A stretch of DNA of 64,000 nt from Anaerostipes hominis (ex Lee et al. 2021) (GCF_002270485.1 NZ_NQOG01000009.1:46340-110339); one strand, 5' to 3'. Counted from the stretch's first letter, positions 17,897 to 27,954 are shown. The notes: generated from the letters alone by a model not told the origin. A program made the numbers and translations.

Positions 17897-18631
17897 ATGA
17901 AAAAAATACCGACAGTACATAAAAAATTGGCAGCTGTCCTGCTGTTTGTCTTATTAGTGGGATGTTTTCTGACGGGGGTTTTATATACATCAGGAAAAAA
18001 GACAGCCAAAAAAACTGTATATAAAAATGGAACGATCCAATACAATATTTTCTATAATAACAAGAAAGAAATCAGACGGATGGTAAAGCAGGGCTTTGAT
18101 CTGAACGACCCGGATCAATCCGCATCCAATGCACCTTTGCTCATGGCGATCGATGTTCTCGACCGGAACCGGATGTACGGCATGGTGGAATTTCTGACTG
18201 GGCAGGGGGCAGAAGTGAATGCGGATTATTCTGCAGAAAATGATATTGTCTTTAGACGCAGGACTCCGCTTTATGAGGCCATCTCCTTCGGAGACCGAAA
18301 GCTGCTCGGTCAGCTTTTGAAGGTCGGGGCAGATGCGGCTTATCAGGATAAAGACGGGACAACGCCGCTGATGTTTGCCTGCTATATGGCAAATGGAAAC
18401 GTGAATCAAAACTCGGTAGATATCATCCGGAGTCTTTTGGATGCAGGTGCAGATCCGTCTGCCGTAAATAAGGACGGAAAAACAGCCGAAGATTATTTTG
18501 AAATGGGACGCAGAAATATGGAAGCCGATATGGAAAACAGCGGCTTAACCGACGAAGAGAAGAAACAGAGCCGGCGGTATCTGGGAAAGATCCGGGTTTT
18601 GCTGGACCGTGCGGTCGGCAGCCGGCGATAG
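17897..18631 (+). CDS. Membrane-anchored ankyrin-repeat protein
   Basis: A 244-residue protein with an N-terminal signal anchor (about residues 8-32) and then about four ankyrin repeats. Consensus pieces are 'NAPLLMAIDVLDRN', 'VEFLTGQGAEVNA', 'RTPLYEAISFGDRKLLGQLL', 'VGADAAYQDKDGTTPLMFAC' and 'RSLLDAGADPSAVNKDGKTA'. Ankyrin stacks bind proteins, so it probably presents a binding surface outside the membrane; the partner is unknown. ATG 17897 lies 6 bases after GAGGTG. topB starts 15 bases after the stop. Confidence 0.82.
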   Translation: MKKIPTVHKKLAAVLLFVLLVGCFLTGVLYTSGKKTAKKTVYKNGTIQYNIFYNNKKEIRRMVKQGFDLNDPDQSASNAPLLMAIDVLDRNRMYGMVEFLTGQGAEVNADYSAENDIVFRRRTPLYEAISFGDRKLLGQLLKVGADAAYQDKDGTTPLMFACYMANGNVNQNSVDIIRSLLDAGADPSAVNKDGKTAEDYFEMGRRNMEADMENSGLTDEEKKQSRRYLGKIRVLLDRAVGSRR

Positions 18632-18646
18632 AAATGAGGATGGAAA

Positions 18647-20767
18647 ATGAAAAAACAATTAGTAATTGCAGAGAAACCTTCGGTGGCAAGGGATATCGCC
18701 AGGGTTTTGGGATGCAGGCAGAAGGGATCTTCCTTTATGGAGGGGGATCAGTACATCGTGACCTGGGCACTGGGTCATCTGGTGACTCTGGCAGATCCGG
18801 AGCAGTATGGGAACCAGTATAAGCAGTGGAGCATGGATACACTTCCGATGATGCCAAAACAGTGGAAACTCGTGGTGATCGGGAAGACGTCCAGACAGTT
18901 TCAGTCTGTCAAAAAGCTGATCTTCAGGGAGGATGTGTCGGATATTATCATTGCGACAGATGCGGGGCGCGAGGGTGAACTGGTGGCCCGGTGGATTCTC
19001 TTGAAAGCGGGAAATAAAAAGCCTGTAAAGCGGCTGTGGATTTCATCGGTCACGGACAAAGCTATCCGGGAGGGATTTTTAAAGCTGAAACCGGGAAAAG
19101 AATATGAAAACCTGTATCACGCGGCTGTGGCAAGGGCAGAGGCAGACTGGCTGGTAGGGATCAATGCCACGAGGGCGCTGACCTGCAAGTATAACGCCCA
19201 ATTATCCTGCGGCAGAGTACAGACTCCTACGCTTGCCATGATTGCTGAAAGAGAAGAGGAGATCCGCAGTTTCCGGCCGAAAAACTATTATGGACTTAAA
19301 GCTGTCAGCCAAGGCTTGACATTTACGTGGAAAGATCACAGGTCAGGAAGCAGCCAGAGTTTTGACAGGGAAAGAATAGAAAAGGTAAAAACAGCCGCGG
19401 ACGGAGCGCCCCTCCTTGTTCAGAAAGTATCAAAAAAGCCGAAGAAAGCCTATGCGCCTGCCCTCTATAACCTGACGGACCTTCAGACCGATGCAAACAA
19501 AAGGTTCGGATTTTCTGCCAAACAGACGCTGAATCTGATGCAGAGTTTGTATGAGCACCACAAGGTATTGACTTATCCGAGGACGGATTCCAGATATCTG
19601 ACCACCGACATGGCAGACACCATAAAAGAACGGCTGAAAGCCGTGAGCGTAGGCCCGTACAAGCAGTGGACCGCAAAGCTCATGACAAAACAGGTCAAGG
19701 CCTCGGCTTCGTTTATCAATGACGGCAGGGTATCAGACCATCATGCCATCATTCCAACAGAACAGCCGGCATATCTGAGTGATATGAGCTTTGAGGAGCG
19801 GAAAATTTTTGATCTGGTAGTAAAACGTTTTCTCGCCGTTTTGTCACCGGCCTGTGAATATGAGCAGACGTCTGTTTCCGGAAAGATACAGGGAGAGATG
19901 TTTGAGGCAAAAGGAACCGTCATGGTCAAAGCCGGATGGAAAGATATTTATCAGGAAGAGGACGGAAAAAATGAGGCTCTGCCTCAGAAAATACTTAAAA
20001 TTTTTAAAGAGGGAACGAATGTCAAAGTGGACTCTTTAAAGATCACAGAAGGGACGACCAGTCCGCCTTCACGGTATACGGAAGGAACCCTGATTTCCAA
20101 AATGGAGCGGCAGGGCCTGGGCACGGTGGCTACCAGAGCGGATATCATTGAGAAACTGTTTTCAGGATTTCTTCTCGAAAAGAACGGCAATGAAGTTACT
20201 GTGACTGCCAAGGCAAAACAGCTTTTAAAACTGGTCCCGGAAGATTTGAGAAAGGCAGAGCTCACGGCTCAGTGGGAACAAAGGCTTACGGCAATCGCCG
20301 AGGGCAGGGAAAGCGACAGAAAATTCATGGGAGAGATTGGCGGGTACACCAGACAGATCATCGAAGAGATCAAACATGCCGACGGGACGTTCCGCCATGA
20401 AAACCTTACCCGCCATAAGTGTCCGGAGTGCGGGAAATTCATGCTGAAAGTGAAAGGAAAGCACGGTACGTTCTTAGTCTGCCAGGATCGGGAATGCGGA
20501 TGCAGAAAGACACTTTCAAGGACAACCAACGCCAGATGCCCTGTCTGTCATAAAAAGATGGAGATGGTCGGAGAAGGAGATGCCCAGAAGTTTGTCTGTG
20601 TGTGCGGACACAAAGAAAAACTCAGTGCGTTCAAAGAGCGGAAGAAAAAAGAGGGTGCCGGAGTCAGCAAAAAGGAAGTGAACCGGTATCTGAAAAAGCA
20701 GCAGAAAGAAGCGCAGGAGCCGATCAATAACGCCTTTGCGGATGCATTGGCGAAGCTGAAACTTTAA
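18647..20767 (+). CDS. topB: DNA topoisomerase III (type IA)
   Basis: Relaxes and decatenates DNA through a 5'-phosphotyrosine link. The 706 residues have an N-terminal Toprim domain ('LVIAEKPSVARDIARVLG', then 'IATDAGREGEL'). The catalytic tyrosine is Y310 in 'LTYPRTDSRYLT'. 'GRVQTPTLAMIAERE' lies near 189. The C-terminus carries two Cys4-type zinc ribbons (about 590-650: CPEC..CQDREC and CPVCHKK..CVC). The length suits Firmicute TopB, which is often linked to mobile elements, but no such element is seen here. It lies between an ankyrin protein and a SanA-like protein. Confidence 0.93.
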   Translation: MKKQLVIAEKPSVARDIARVLGCRQKGSSFMEGDQYIVTWALGHLVTLADPEQYGNQYKQWSMDTLPMMPKQWKLVVIGKTSRQFQSVKKLIFREDVSDIIIATDAGREGELVARWILLKAGNKKPVKRLWISSVTDKAIREGFLKLKPGKEYENLYHAAVARAEADWLVGINATRALTCKYNAQLSCGRVQTPTLAMIAEREEEIRSFRPKNYYGLKAVSQGLTFTWKDHRSGSSQSFDRERIEKVKTAADGAPLLVQKVSKKPKKAYAPALYNLTDLQTDANKRFGFSAKQTLNLMQSLYEHHKVLTYPRTDSRYLTTDMADTIKERLKAVSVGPYKQWTAKLMTKQVKASASFINDGRVSDHHAIIPTEQPAYLSDMSFEERKIFDLVVKRFLAVLSPACEYEQTSVSGKIQGEMFEAKGTVMVKAGWKDIYQEEDGKNEALPQKILKIFKEGTNVKVDSLKITEGTTSPPSRYTEGTLISKMERQGLGTVATRADIIEKLFSGFLLEKNGNEVTVTAKAKQLLKLVPEDLRKAELTAQWEQRLTAIAEGRESDRKFMGEIGGYTRQIIEEIKHADGTFRHENLTRHKCPECGKFMLKVKGKHGTFLVCQDRECGCRKTLSRTTNARCPVCHKKMEMVGEGDAQKFVCVCGHKEKLSAFKERKKKEGAGVSKKEVNRYLKKQQKEAQEPINNAFADALAKLKL

Positions 20768-20789
20768 AGGTGCAGCAGGGGGGAGCAAT

Positions 20790-21464
20790 ATGAAACAGAA
20801 GAAAAGACGGTGGGTGAAACTATTGTTAATTCTCATCTTTGCGGGGCTTCTGAGCGCAGGAGGGATCAACTGGTTTGTCGTCCGCCGGTCGGGAAAAGAA
20901 ATACAATCATTGCAGAAACTTGCTTCGCAAAAAAGCAGAAAAGCGGATGCAGTCGTCGTGTTGGGGGCGAAAGTGAGAAAAGACGGCAGCATGAGCCTGA
21001 TGCTGAAAGAACGTGTTGATTTAGGGATTCAGGCTTACAAACAGGGACTTGCGGACCGGATCATTATGAGCGGAGACCATGGAGCAGGGGGGTATGATGA
21101 GGTCAGCACCATGAAGACATACGCCATAGAGAAGGGAGTGCCGTCCGAACATATTTTTAAGGATCATGCAGGATTTTCTACTTATGAGACGATGTACCGG
21201 GCAAAAGATGTTTTCAGGGTGAAAAGTATTATTGTAGTCACACAGAAGTATCATCTGTACCGTGCCGTTTATGATGCCGGGGCGCTGGGACTTGAGGTGA
21301 AAGGGATCGCCTGTGATAAGGCTGTTTATAAAGGAGACAAAGCAAGAAAATTCCGGGAGGCTATTGCAAGGGTCAAGGATTTTGGATACACGGCAGTAAA
21401 GCCAAAACCAAAATACTTAGGAAAGGCAATACCGGTCAGCGGAAATGGAAATGTGACGGATTAA
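20790..21464 (+). CDS. SanA/YdcF-like DUF218 membrane protein
   Basis: A 224-residue protein with one N-terminal membrane helix (about 8-28) and a DUF218 domain. Seen: 'ADAVVVLGAKVRKDGSMS' near residue 50, 'DRIIMSGDHG', 'EVSTMKTYAIEKGVP', 'FSTYETMYRA' and 'IIVVTQKYHLYRAVYDA', all typical of SanA ('vancomycin high temperature exclusion') proteins. The family helps keep the envelope tight, by an unknown reaction. It follows topB by 22 bases and ends at a shared terminator. Confidence 0.82.
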   Translation: MKQKKRRWVKLLLILIFAGLLSAGGINWFVVRRSGKEIQSLQKLASQKSRKADAVVVLGAKVRKDGSMSLMLKERVDLGIQAYKQGLADRIIMSGDHGAGGYDEVSTMKTYAIEKGVPSEHIFKDHAGFSTYETMYRAKDVFRVKSIIVVTQKYHLYRAVYDAGALGLEVKGIACDKAVYKGDKARKFREAIARVKDFGYTAVKPKPKYLGKAIPVSGNGNVTD

Positions 21465-21508
21465 GGACAAAGCGGTCAAGCCCGCCTTATCCGCCTGAGA
21501 AATAAAAA

Positions 21509-21551
21509 ACTGCCGGTCAGCTGTATATTTTCAGCTGGCCGGCAGTTTTTT
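21509..21551. terminator. Bidirectional terminator between the SanA-like gene and argG
   Basis: ACTGCCGGTCAGCTG (21509-21523) pairs with CAGCTGGCCGGCAGT (21532-21546). A-runs and T-runs flank both sides, so it serves both converging genes. Confidence 0.9.
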
Positions 21552-21579
21552 GTATAATACCTGCTTTTTTGTTTTAAAA

Positions 21580-22797
21580 TTAATCGGCAAGGCCCTGGTC
21601 TTTTAAGGCTCTTACTTTCATTGACAGGCCGAACAGACGGATGAATCCTTCTGCGTCGTGGTGGTCGTACAGGTCACCTGTTGTAAAGCTTGCAAGTGAT
21701 TCGCTGTAAAGGGTATGAGGAGAGGAAGTACCCGCTTTGATGATGTTTCCTTTGTAAAGCTTGAATTTTACTTCTCCGGTCACGTCTTTATCGACTGTCT
21801 CGATGAAAGACTGTAATCCTTCTCTCAGAGGACAGAACCATTTTCCTTCATAGACAAGATCGGCAAACTTGCCTGCTACGATTTTTTTGAACGCCATGGT
21901 GTCACGGTCTAAGACTACTTCTTCCAACTGCTGGTGGGCTTCCATTAAAATGGTTCCTCCCGGAGTCTCATAGACACCGCGGGATTTCATACCAACCACA
22001 CGGTTTTCCACAATGTCGATGATGCCGATGCCGTGTTTGCCGCCGAGTTCATTTAACTTGCGGATAATGTCGGATGCCTTCATCTTCTCACCGTTTACCG
22101 CAACCGGAGCTCCGGATTCAAAGGTGATGGTCACGTATTCTCCCTCTTCCGGAGCCTGCTCCGGTGAGTTTCCTAATACTAATAAGTGATTGTAATCAGG
22201 CTCCACAGCCGGATCTTCTAATTCCAGTCCCTCATGGCTGATGTGCCATAAGTTCCGGTCACGGCTGTAGCTGTTTTCTGCAGAGAACGGAAGGTCAATG
22301 CCGTGGTCCTTGCAGTACTGGATCTCATCTTCGCGGGATTCCATCTTCCATGTGTCCAGTTCACGCCATGGGGCGATGATCTTGATGTCCGGAGCCAGCG
22401 CCATGATAGATAACTCAAAGCGGATCTGGTCGTTTCCTTTTCCCGTAGCGCCGTGGCAGATCGCAACGGCACCTTCTTTTCTCGCAACTTCCACAAGTTT
22501 TTTTGCGATGACCGGACGGGCGAACGATGTACCTAATAAATATTTGTTTTCGTAAACCGCATCGGCCTTTACTGTCGGGATCACATAATCATCCACAAAC
22601 TCGTCAACTACATCTTCTATATATAACTTTGTGGCTCCGGAAAGCTTTGCGCGCTCTTCCAGACCGTCTAATTCATTTCCCTGTCCGACATCCACACAGC
22701 AGCAGATGACTTCATAATCATAGTTTTCCTTCAACCAGGGGATAATCGCGGTGGTGTCCAGCCCGCCGGAGTATGCCAAAACAACTTTTTCTTTCAT
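21580..22797 (-). CDS. argG: Argininosuccinate synthase
   Basis: Joins citrulline and aspartate with ATP. The 405-residue product is full length. The N-terminal PP-loop is 'KVVLAYSGGLDTTAI', followed by 'GATGKGNDQIRFEL' near 117 and 'ENSYSRDRNLWHISHEG'. AGGAGGAACAAG precedes the ATG. It is read divergently from argC; the shared 283-base gap holds two promoters and ARG-box-like repeats, so ArgR control of both is likely. Confidence 0.97.
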   Translation of the reverse strand: MKEKVVLAYSGGLDTTAIIPWLKENYDYEVICCCVDVGQGNELDGLEERAKLSGATKLYIEDVVDEFVDDYVIPTVKADAVYENKYLLGTSFARPVIAKKLVEVARKEGAVAICHGATGKGNDQIRFELSIMALAPDIKIIAPWRELDTWKMESREDEIQYCKDHGIDLPFSAENSYSRDRNLWHISHEGLELEDPAVEPDYNHLLVLGNSPEQAPEEGEYVTITFESGAPVAVNGEKMKASDIIRKLNELGGKHGIGIIDIVENRVVGMKSRGVYETPGGTILMEAHQQLEEVVLDRDTMAFKKIVAGKFADLVYEGKWFCPLREGLQSFIETVDKDVTGEVKFKLYKGNIIKAGTSSPHTLYSESLASFTTGDLYDHHDAEGFIRLFGLSMKVRALKDQGLAD

Positions 22798-22854
22798 TCT
22801 TGTTCCTCCTCATATAGTTCGTACCATCAGTTTTTTATCTGTGTTCTATCCAAT

Positions 22855-22883
22855 AATATACGGGATAACAGGAGAAGATGCAA
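22855..22883 (-). promoter_or_regulatory. argG promoter
   Basis: On the minus strand TTGCAT (22878-22883) and TATATT (22855-22860) are 17 bases apart, about 57 bases before the argG start. Confidence 0.7.
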
Positions 22884-22902
22884 GGACTTTTTCAAATAAT
22901 AA

Positions 22903-22957
22903 TGCATAAAATTTCAAAATAAATGAATATATACATGAATAAATGAATAAATATTCG
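22903..22957. promoter_or_regulatory. ARG-box-like operators (ArgR/AhrC) between argG and argC
   Basis: TGCATAAAATTTCA (22903-22916) and TGAATAAATATTCG (22944-22957) both resemble the ARG box TGAATWWWWATTCA. Partial copies TGAATATATACATG (22924) and TGAATAAATGAATA (22936) lie between them. The cluster stands between the two divergent promoters, as expected for hexameric ArgR bridging. The regulator gene is not in the window. Confidence 0.6.
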
Positions 22958-23012
22958 TAATGTCTTTGTGGGGAAAAGATTTAAAAACTCTGATTTATCG
23001 GTAAAAAAGGTG

Positions 23013-23041
23013 TTGCATATTACATTACAGAGATGTATAAT
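23013..23041 (+). promoter_or_regulatory. argCJBD promoter
   Basis: TTGCAT (23013-23018) and TATAAT (23036-23041) are separated by 17 bases. The start of argC lies 40 bases downstream. Confidence 0.8.
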
Positions 23042-23080
23042 TATAAACAATTCGTAAACGCAGGAAAAGAGGAGAATTTT

Positions 23081-24121
23081 ATGATAAAAGCAGGAATTAT
23101 AGGATCTACGGGTTATGCCGGACAGGAACTAGTCCGTCTGCTGATGCAGCACAAGGATGCAGAAATCGTATGGTATGGCTCCAGAAGCTACATAGACAAA
23201 AAGTACTATGAGGTCTTCCATAATATGTTCGAGATCGTGGATGCAGGCTGTATGGATGACAATATGGATGAACTGGCCGAAGAAGCGGACGTGATCTTTA
23301 CGGCTACCCCTCAGGGGCTGTGCAGTTCCCTGGTGTCGGAGAAAGTTTTATCTAAGACAAAGATCATCGATTTAAGCGCAGACTTCAGGATCAAGGATGC
23401 GGACCGCTATGAAGAGTGGTATGGAATCAAGCATCCCAGCAGAGAATTTATCAGGGAGGCCGTTTACGGCCTGTGTGAGATCAACAGAGAAGATGTAAAG
23501 AAAGCCAGACTGATCGCCAACCCGGGCTGTTATCCGACTTGTTCTATTTTATCCATTTATCCGCTGGCAAAAGAGGGACTGATCGATATGAATACCGTCA
23601 TCATCGACGCCAAGTCCGGAACCTCCGGGGCGGGAAGGGGCGCAAAGGTCAACAACCTGTACTGTGAAGTCAATGAAAACATCAAAGCCTATGGAGTGGC
23701 GTCCCACAGGCACACGCCGGAGATCGAGGATCAGCTCGGCTATGCGTGCGGACAGCCGGTGGTACTGAATTTCACTCCGCACCTGGTTCCGATGAACCGG
23801 GGAATCCTGGTGACAGCCTACGCTTCCTTAAATGAAGAAGCTACATATGAGCAGATAAAAAATATTTACGATTCCTATTATAAAGAAGAAACATTTGTCA
23901 GAGTGCTTCCCCAGGGCGTATGTCCGGAGACCCGATGGGTAGAGGGAAGCAACTATGTAGATCTGAATTTTAAGATTGATCCGAGAACGAACCGCGTGAT
24001 CATGATGGGTGCCATGGATAATCTCGTTAAAGGAGCGGCCGGTCAGGCGGTCCAGAATATGAACCTGATGTTCGGACTCGATGAGACAGAGGGACTTAAT
24101 CTGGTCCCGATGTTCCCGTAG
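23081..24121 (+). CDS. argC: N-acetyl-gamma-glutamyl-phosphate reductase
   Basis: Reduces N-acetylglutamyl phosphate to the semialdehyde with NADPH. The 346 residues open with the nucleotide loop 'AGIIGSTGYAGQELVRLL'. The active-site cysteine is in 'IANPGCYPT', and 'HRHTPEIEDQLG' is also present. ATG 23081 is chosen because AGAGGAG precedes it; the longer frame would start inside the -10 box. First gene of argCJBD. Confidence 0.96.
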   Translation: MIKAGIIGSTGYAGQELVRLLMQHKDAEIVWYGSRSYIDKKYYEVFHNMFEIVDAGCMDDNMDELAEEADVIFTATPQGLCSSLVSEKVLSKTKIIDLSADFRIKDADRYEEWYGIKHPSREFIREAVYGLCEINREDVKKARLIANPGCYPTCSILSIYPLAKEGLIDMNTVIIDAKSGTSGAGRGAKVNNLYCEVNENIKAYGVASHRHTPEIEDQLGYACGQPVVLNFTPHLVPMNRGILVTAYASLNEEATYEQIKNIYDSYYKEETFVRVLPQGVCPETRWVEGSNYVDLNFKIDPRTNRVIMMGAMDNLVKGAAGQAVQNMNLMFGLDETEGLNLVPMFP

Positions 24122-24142
24122 AGATGAGAAAGGAGATAAACT

Positions 24143-25369
24143 ATGAAGATATTAGACGGAGGGGTGACGTCCCCGAAAGGTTTTTTGGCAGCAGGACTGC
24201 GGGCTGGAATAAAACCCGGAAAAACAAATAAAGATATGGCTATGATTTTGAGCGAAGAACCGGCGGCTGTGGCAGGGACATTTACGAGAAATGTTGTGAA
24301 GGCAGCTCCGGTACTATGGGGACAGAAACTGGTAAATGAGCAGGAGACGGTCCGGGCAGTGGTTGTCAATACAGGGATCGCAAATGCCTGTACCGGTGAA
24401 AAAGGTTATGACAACACGGTAAAGACAGCGGAAATGGCAGCGTCAGAGCTTGGTGTTTTAAAAGAAGAAGTTCTGGTGAGCTCTACCGGAGTGATCGGTC
24501 AGCAGCTTCCGATGGAAGCCATTGAAAAGGGTGTAAGGCTTTTGGTTCCGGAGCTGAAGCATGACCGACAGAGCAGCCGGGATGCGGCGGAGGCGATTCT
24601 TACTACCGATACGAAGACAAAAGAGGCAGCAGTTTCTGTGGAACTTTCAGGTGCGGAGGTGACCGTTGGAGGTATCTGCAAAGGCTCCGGCATGATCCAT
24701 CCCAATATGGGAACCATGCTTGGTTTTATCACCACAGACGCAGCCATTGACAAGGCTTTGCTCCTGGAACTTCAAAGGGAGCTGATCGAGGATACCTTTA
24801 ATATGATCTCTGTAGATGGTGATACTTCCACTAATGATACCGTGTTCGTGCTGGCAAACGGAATGGCGGGGAATGCAAAGATCACGGAGAAAAATGCAGA
24901 CTACGAGGCATTCAAAGAGGCACTGTTTTATGTGAACCGGGAGCTTGCCAAAAAGATTGCCGGAGACGGTGAGGGCTGTACAAAGTTATTTGAAGTTCAG
25001 GTACACCATGCACCGGATAAGGACTGTGCCAAGACTCTGAGCAAGGCAGTGGTCACATCCAGTCTCACAAAGGCGGCCATTTATGGAAAAGACGCAAACT
25101 GGGGAAGAATCCTCTGTGCCATGGGATATTCCGGAGCGGCATTTAATCCGCTGAAAGTGGATATCTCATTAGAGAGCAAAAAAGGAAGTCTTACTATTGT
25201 AAAAGATGGGGTCGCTGCGGATTATTCTGAAGAAAAAGCCACGGAAATTTTAGCCGAAGATGCAGTGACAGCCGTCATTGATATCCATAACGGAGAAGTG
25301 ACAGCCACGGCGTGGGGCTGTGACCTGACCCATGAATATGTATCTATCAACGCAGATTACAGGAGTTAA
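24143..25369 (+). CDS. argJ: Glutamate N-acetyltransferase / amino-acid acetyltransferase
   Basis: Recycles the acetyl group from N-acetylornithine to glutamate, and in bifunctional forms also uses acetyl-CoA. The 408-residue precursor cuts itself into alpha and beta chains before the nucleophile threonine, here T191 in '[12 protein letters not shown]'. '[10 protein letters not shown]' near 113 is the oxyanion region. No argA is seen, so the bifunctional form is plausible but not provable by sequence alone. It lies 21 bases after argC and 11 before argB. Confidence 0.95.
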   Translation: MKILDGGVTSPKGFLAAGLRAGIKPGKTNKDMAMILSEEPAAVAGTFTRNVVKAAPVLWGQKLVNEQETVRAVVVNTGIANACTGEKGYDNTVKTAEMAASELGVLKEEVLVSSTGVIGQQLPMEAIEKGVRLLVPELKHDRQSSRDAAEAILTTDTKTKEAAVSVELSGAEVTVGGICKGSGMIHPNMGTMLGFITTDAAIDKALLLELQRELIEDTFNMISVDGDTSTNDTVFVLANGMAGNAKITEKNADYEAFKEALFYVNRELAKKIAGDGEGCTKLFEVQVHHAPDKDCAKTLSKAVVTSSLTKAAIYGKDANWGRILCAMGYSGAAFNPLKVDISLESKKGSLTIVKDGVAADYSEEKATEILAEDAVTAVIDIHNGEVTATAWGCDLTHEYVSINADYRS

Positions 25370-25380
25370 GGAGAGGAACT

Positions 25381-26265
25381 ATGGACGAAAAGATGTTGGA
25401 GGAAGAATCATTGAAAGCAAAGGTATTGATTGAAGCTCTGCCTTATATCCGTTATTTCAGCGGGAAATATGTGGTTGTCAAATACGGCGGAAGCGCCATG
25501 CTGGACGCAGAACTACAGAAAAATGTGATCCGGGACGTAGCCCTTTTAAAATTGATCGGTATGAAGCCGATCATCGTACACGGCGGCGGCAAAGAGATCA
25601 GCAAGTGGGTGAAGCTTTCAGGAAAGGAACCTGAATTTTACAATGGCCTCCGTGTCACAGACAAAGATACGATGGAGATCGCAGAGATGGTGCTGTTCAA
25701 GGTGAACCAGGAGCTGGTTGCCATGATGGCACAGCAGGGCATCAAAGCCGTCGGACTTTCCGGAAAAGATGCGGAGATGATGAGGGTAGAAAAAAAGGAA
25801 GTCCCGGGAAAAGATCTCGGCTATGTGGGAAATGTAACAGAAGTCAATACGGACCTTTTAGAGGCGCTCATTGAGGATGATTTTGTTCCGGTTATCTCTC
25901 CCATCGGACTTGGGGAGGATTACGCCGGCTATAACATTAATGCGGATGATACGGCCTGTGCCATTGCTTCTGCTTTGAACGCAGAGAAGCTGGTTTTCCT
26001 TACGGATATTGAGGGAGTCTTCATTGACCCTGAAGATAAGAGCACACTGATCTCCGAGATGGATTTGACCCAGGCGCATGAATTCGTCGACAAAGGAGTC
26101 GTTGGCGGGGGCATGCTTCCGAAGCTTAAAAACTGTATAGAGGCCATCGAAAACGGTGTTGCAAGAGTGCATATTCTGGACGGACGCCTGGACCACTGCC
26201 TGCTGCTTGAGTTCTTTACACAAAAAGGTATCGGAACAGCGATCTTAAAAGATCCGATTTTTTAG
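25381..26265 (+). CDS. argB: Acetylglutamate kinase
   Basis: Phosphorylates N-acetylglutamate. The 294-residue amino-acid-kinase fold shows '[10 protein letters not shown]' near 31-40, '[16 protein letters not shown]', '[20 protein letters not shown]' and 'GGGMLPKL'. The N-terminal extension of about 25 residues before the kinase core is the type found in arginine-inhibited hexameric enzymes, so feedback by arginine is likely. AGGAGAGGAACT precedes the ATG. Confidence 0.96.
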   Translation: MDEKMLEEESLKAKVLIEALPYIRYFSGKYVVVKYGGSAMLDAELQKNVIRDVALLKLIGMKPIIVHGGGKEISKWVKLSGKEPEFYNGLRVTDKDTMEIAEMVLFKVNQELVAMMAQQGIKAVGLSGKDAEMMRVEKKEVPGKDLGYVGNVTEVNTDLLEALIEDDFVPVISPIGLGEDYAGYNINADDTACAIASALNAEKLVFLTDIEGVFIDPEDKSTLISEMDLTQAHEFVDKGVVGGGMLPKLKNCIEAIENGVARVHILDGRLDHCLLLEFFTQKGIGTAILKDPIF

Positions 26266-26274
26266 GAGGAGAGC

Positions 26275-27456
26275 ATGAATCATTTTATAGAAGACGGAGA
26301 AGCATACATATTAAAGACTTACAACCGGTTTCCAGTGGTTTTAGACCGCGGGGACGGTGTAAACCTATATGATACCGACGGGAAAGAATATCTGGACTTT
26401 GGGGCAGGGATCGCTGTTTTCGCATTGGGGTACGGAAACAGAGAATACAATGATGCTCTGAAAGCCCAGATCGATAAACTGATCCATACGTCGAACCTGT
26501 ATTACAATGTGCCGTCGATTGAAGCGGCAAAAAAAATCGTAGAAGCCACAAAGATGAAAAGAGTATTTTTCACTAACAGCGGCACGGAGGCCATCGAGGG
26601 CGCGCTGAAAGTCGCACGGAAATACAAATATCAGGAGGACCCGGACAAGGAATATGAATTCATTGCAATGAAGCAGTCCTTCCACGGCAGAAGCCAGGGG
26701 GCCCTGTCTGTGACAGGCAATGAAAAGTATCAGGAAGGCTTTGTGCCGAAGGAATTTCGTGCGGTGTTTGCCGAATTCAATAATCTTTCCGATGTGGCTT
26801 CCAAGGTGACGGACAAGACCTGCGGCATCATCTGCGAGGTGGTCCAGGGAGAAGGAGGTATTTATCCTGCCGATCCTGAATTTTTAAAGGGTTTAAGGAA
26901 ACTCTGTGATGAGCATGACCTTCTGCTGATCTTTGATGAGATCCAGTGCGGCATGGGACGGTGCGGTTCAATGTTTGCCCATGATATCTATGGAGTAAAA
27001 CCGGATATACTGACCCTTGCCAAGGCTCTTGGATGCGGTATTCCTGTGGGCGCGTTTGTAGTAGGTGAGAAAGCAGACGGGGTTTTAGTGCCCGGAGACC
27101 ACGGAACGACTTATGGGGGGAATCCTCTGGCGGGAGCAGCGGTAAATGCTGTCTTTGAGCAGTTTGAAAAGCTTGATTTGGTCGCACATGTCAGGGAAGT
27201 GGGCGGCTATCTGTGGGATAAACTCGAAGAACTTAAAAATGAATTCAGTTTCATCACTGCCCACAGAGGCGCCGGACTGATGCAGGGACTGGAGTTTTCG
27301 TCAGAAAAACAGGCTGGGCAGATTGTATCGAAGGCTCTGTCCAACGGACTGATCCTTATCTCTGCGGGAAACAATGTTTTGAGGTTTGTACCGCCGCTTG
27401 TCATCGAAAAGGAACATGTAGATCTGATGACTGAAAAGCTCAGAGCCTCTTTTTAA
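26275..27456 (+). CDS. argD: Acetylornithine aminotransferase
   Basis: PLP aminotransferase that makes N-acetylornithine from the semialdehyde. The 393 residues include 'TNSGTEAIEGALKVARKY' near 100, 'FDEIQCGMGRCGSMFAHD' near 222, and the PLP lysine in 'TLAKALGCGIPVGAF'. It starts 9 bases after argB behind TAGGAGGAGAGC. It closes the argCJBD cluster; no argF follows. Confidence 0.95.
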   Translation: MNHFIEDGEAYILKTYNRFPVVLDRGDGVNLYDTDGKEYLDFGAGIAVFALGYGNREYNDALKAQIDKLIHTSNLYYNVPSIEAAKKIVEATKMKRVFFTNSGTEAIEGALKVARKYKYQEDPDKEYEFIAMKQSFHGRSQGALSVTGNEKYQEGFVPKEFRAVFAEFNNLSDVASKVTDKTCGIICEVVQGEGGIYPADPEFLKGLRKLCDEHDLLLIFDEIQCGMGRCGSMFAHDIYGVKPDILTLAKALGCGIPVGAFVVGEKADGVLVPGDHGTTYGGNPLAGAAVNAVFEQFEKLDLVAHVREVGGYLWDKLEELKNEFSFITAHRGAGLMQGLEFSSEKQAGQIVSKALSNGLILISAGNNVLRFVPPLVIEKEHVDLMTEKLRASF

Positions 27457-27516
27457 ATGTATAATCAAAAACTTCCAGGGATAAACTATGGGTAACAAAT
27501 CTTTGGAGGTTTTTTT

Positions 27517-27954
27517 ATGATTGGATTTATAATAGCATTAGTATCAGGAGCCCTGATGAGTATTCAGGGTGTGTTTAACACCGAAGTTTCAAAGCAGACC
27601 GGATTGTGGACAGCCAGTTCTTTCGTGCAGTTTACCGGACTGCTGACCTGCCTTGCCGTCTGGAGCTTTGCGGAAAGGGACCAGAGCTTTCTAAGCCTCA
27701 TGAAAGTGTCGCCCAAATACGTGCTTCTGGGAGGAGTCATGGGTGCGGGCATCACCTTTACAGTTATCAAGAGCATCGGTTTGCTCGGACCGGCAAAATC
27801 TGCCATGCTGATCGTGGCTGCACAGCTGATCGTTTCGTACTTAATCGAGGTTTTCGGACTGTTCGGCGTTGAAAAAACAGGGTTTCAGTGGATGAAGCTT
27901 GCGGGCGTCGTATTGTTTGTTGCCGGCATCTTAATTTTTAAATGGAAATCATAA
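27517..27954 (+). CDS. DMT-superfamily YdcZ/DUF606-like membrane protein
   Basis: A 145-residue protein with five hydrophobic helices. 'GALMSIQGVFNTEVSK' near the N-terminus and 'LGGVMGAGITF' in the middle fit the DUF606/YdcZ half-size members of the drug/metabolite transporter superfamily. Such proteins often work as pairs; no partner lies beside it. TTGGAGG stands before the start. The substrate is unknown; its place after argD need not mean arginine transport. Confidence 0.78.
   Translation: MIGFIIALVSGALMSIQGVFNTEVSKQTGLWTASSFVQFTGLLTCLAVWSFAERDQSFLSLMKVSPKYVLLGGVMGAGITFTVIKSIGLLGPAKSAMLIVAAQLIVSYLIEVFGLFGVEKTGFQWMKLAGVVLFVAGILIFKWKS

Noticed and set aside
18647..20767. topB as a sign of an integrated conjugative element
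   Set aside because: No relaxase, VirB/VirD4, integrase or direct repeats are near; both flanks are ordinary chromosomal genes.
22921..22960. Short tandem repeat or CRISPR-like array in the argG-argC gap
   Set aside because: The repeated ATGAAT units are better explained as overlapping ARG boxes and AT-rich composition; there are no spacers.
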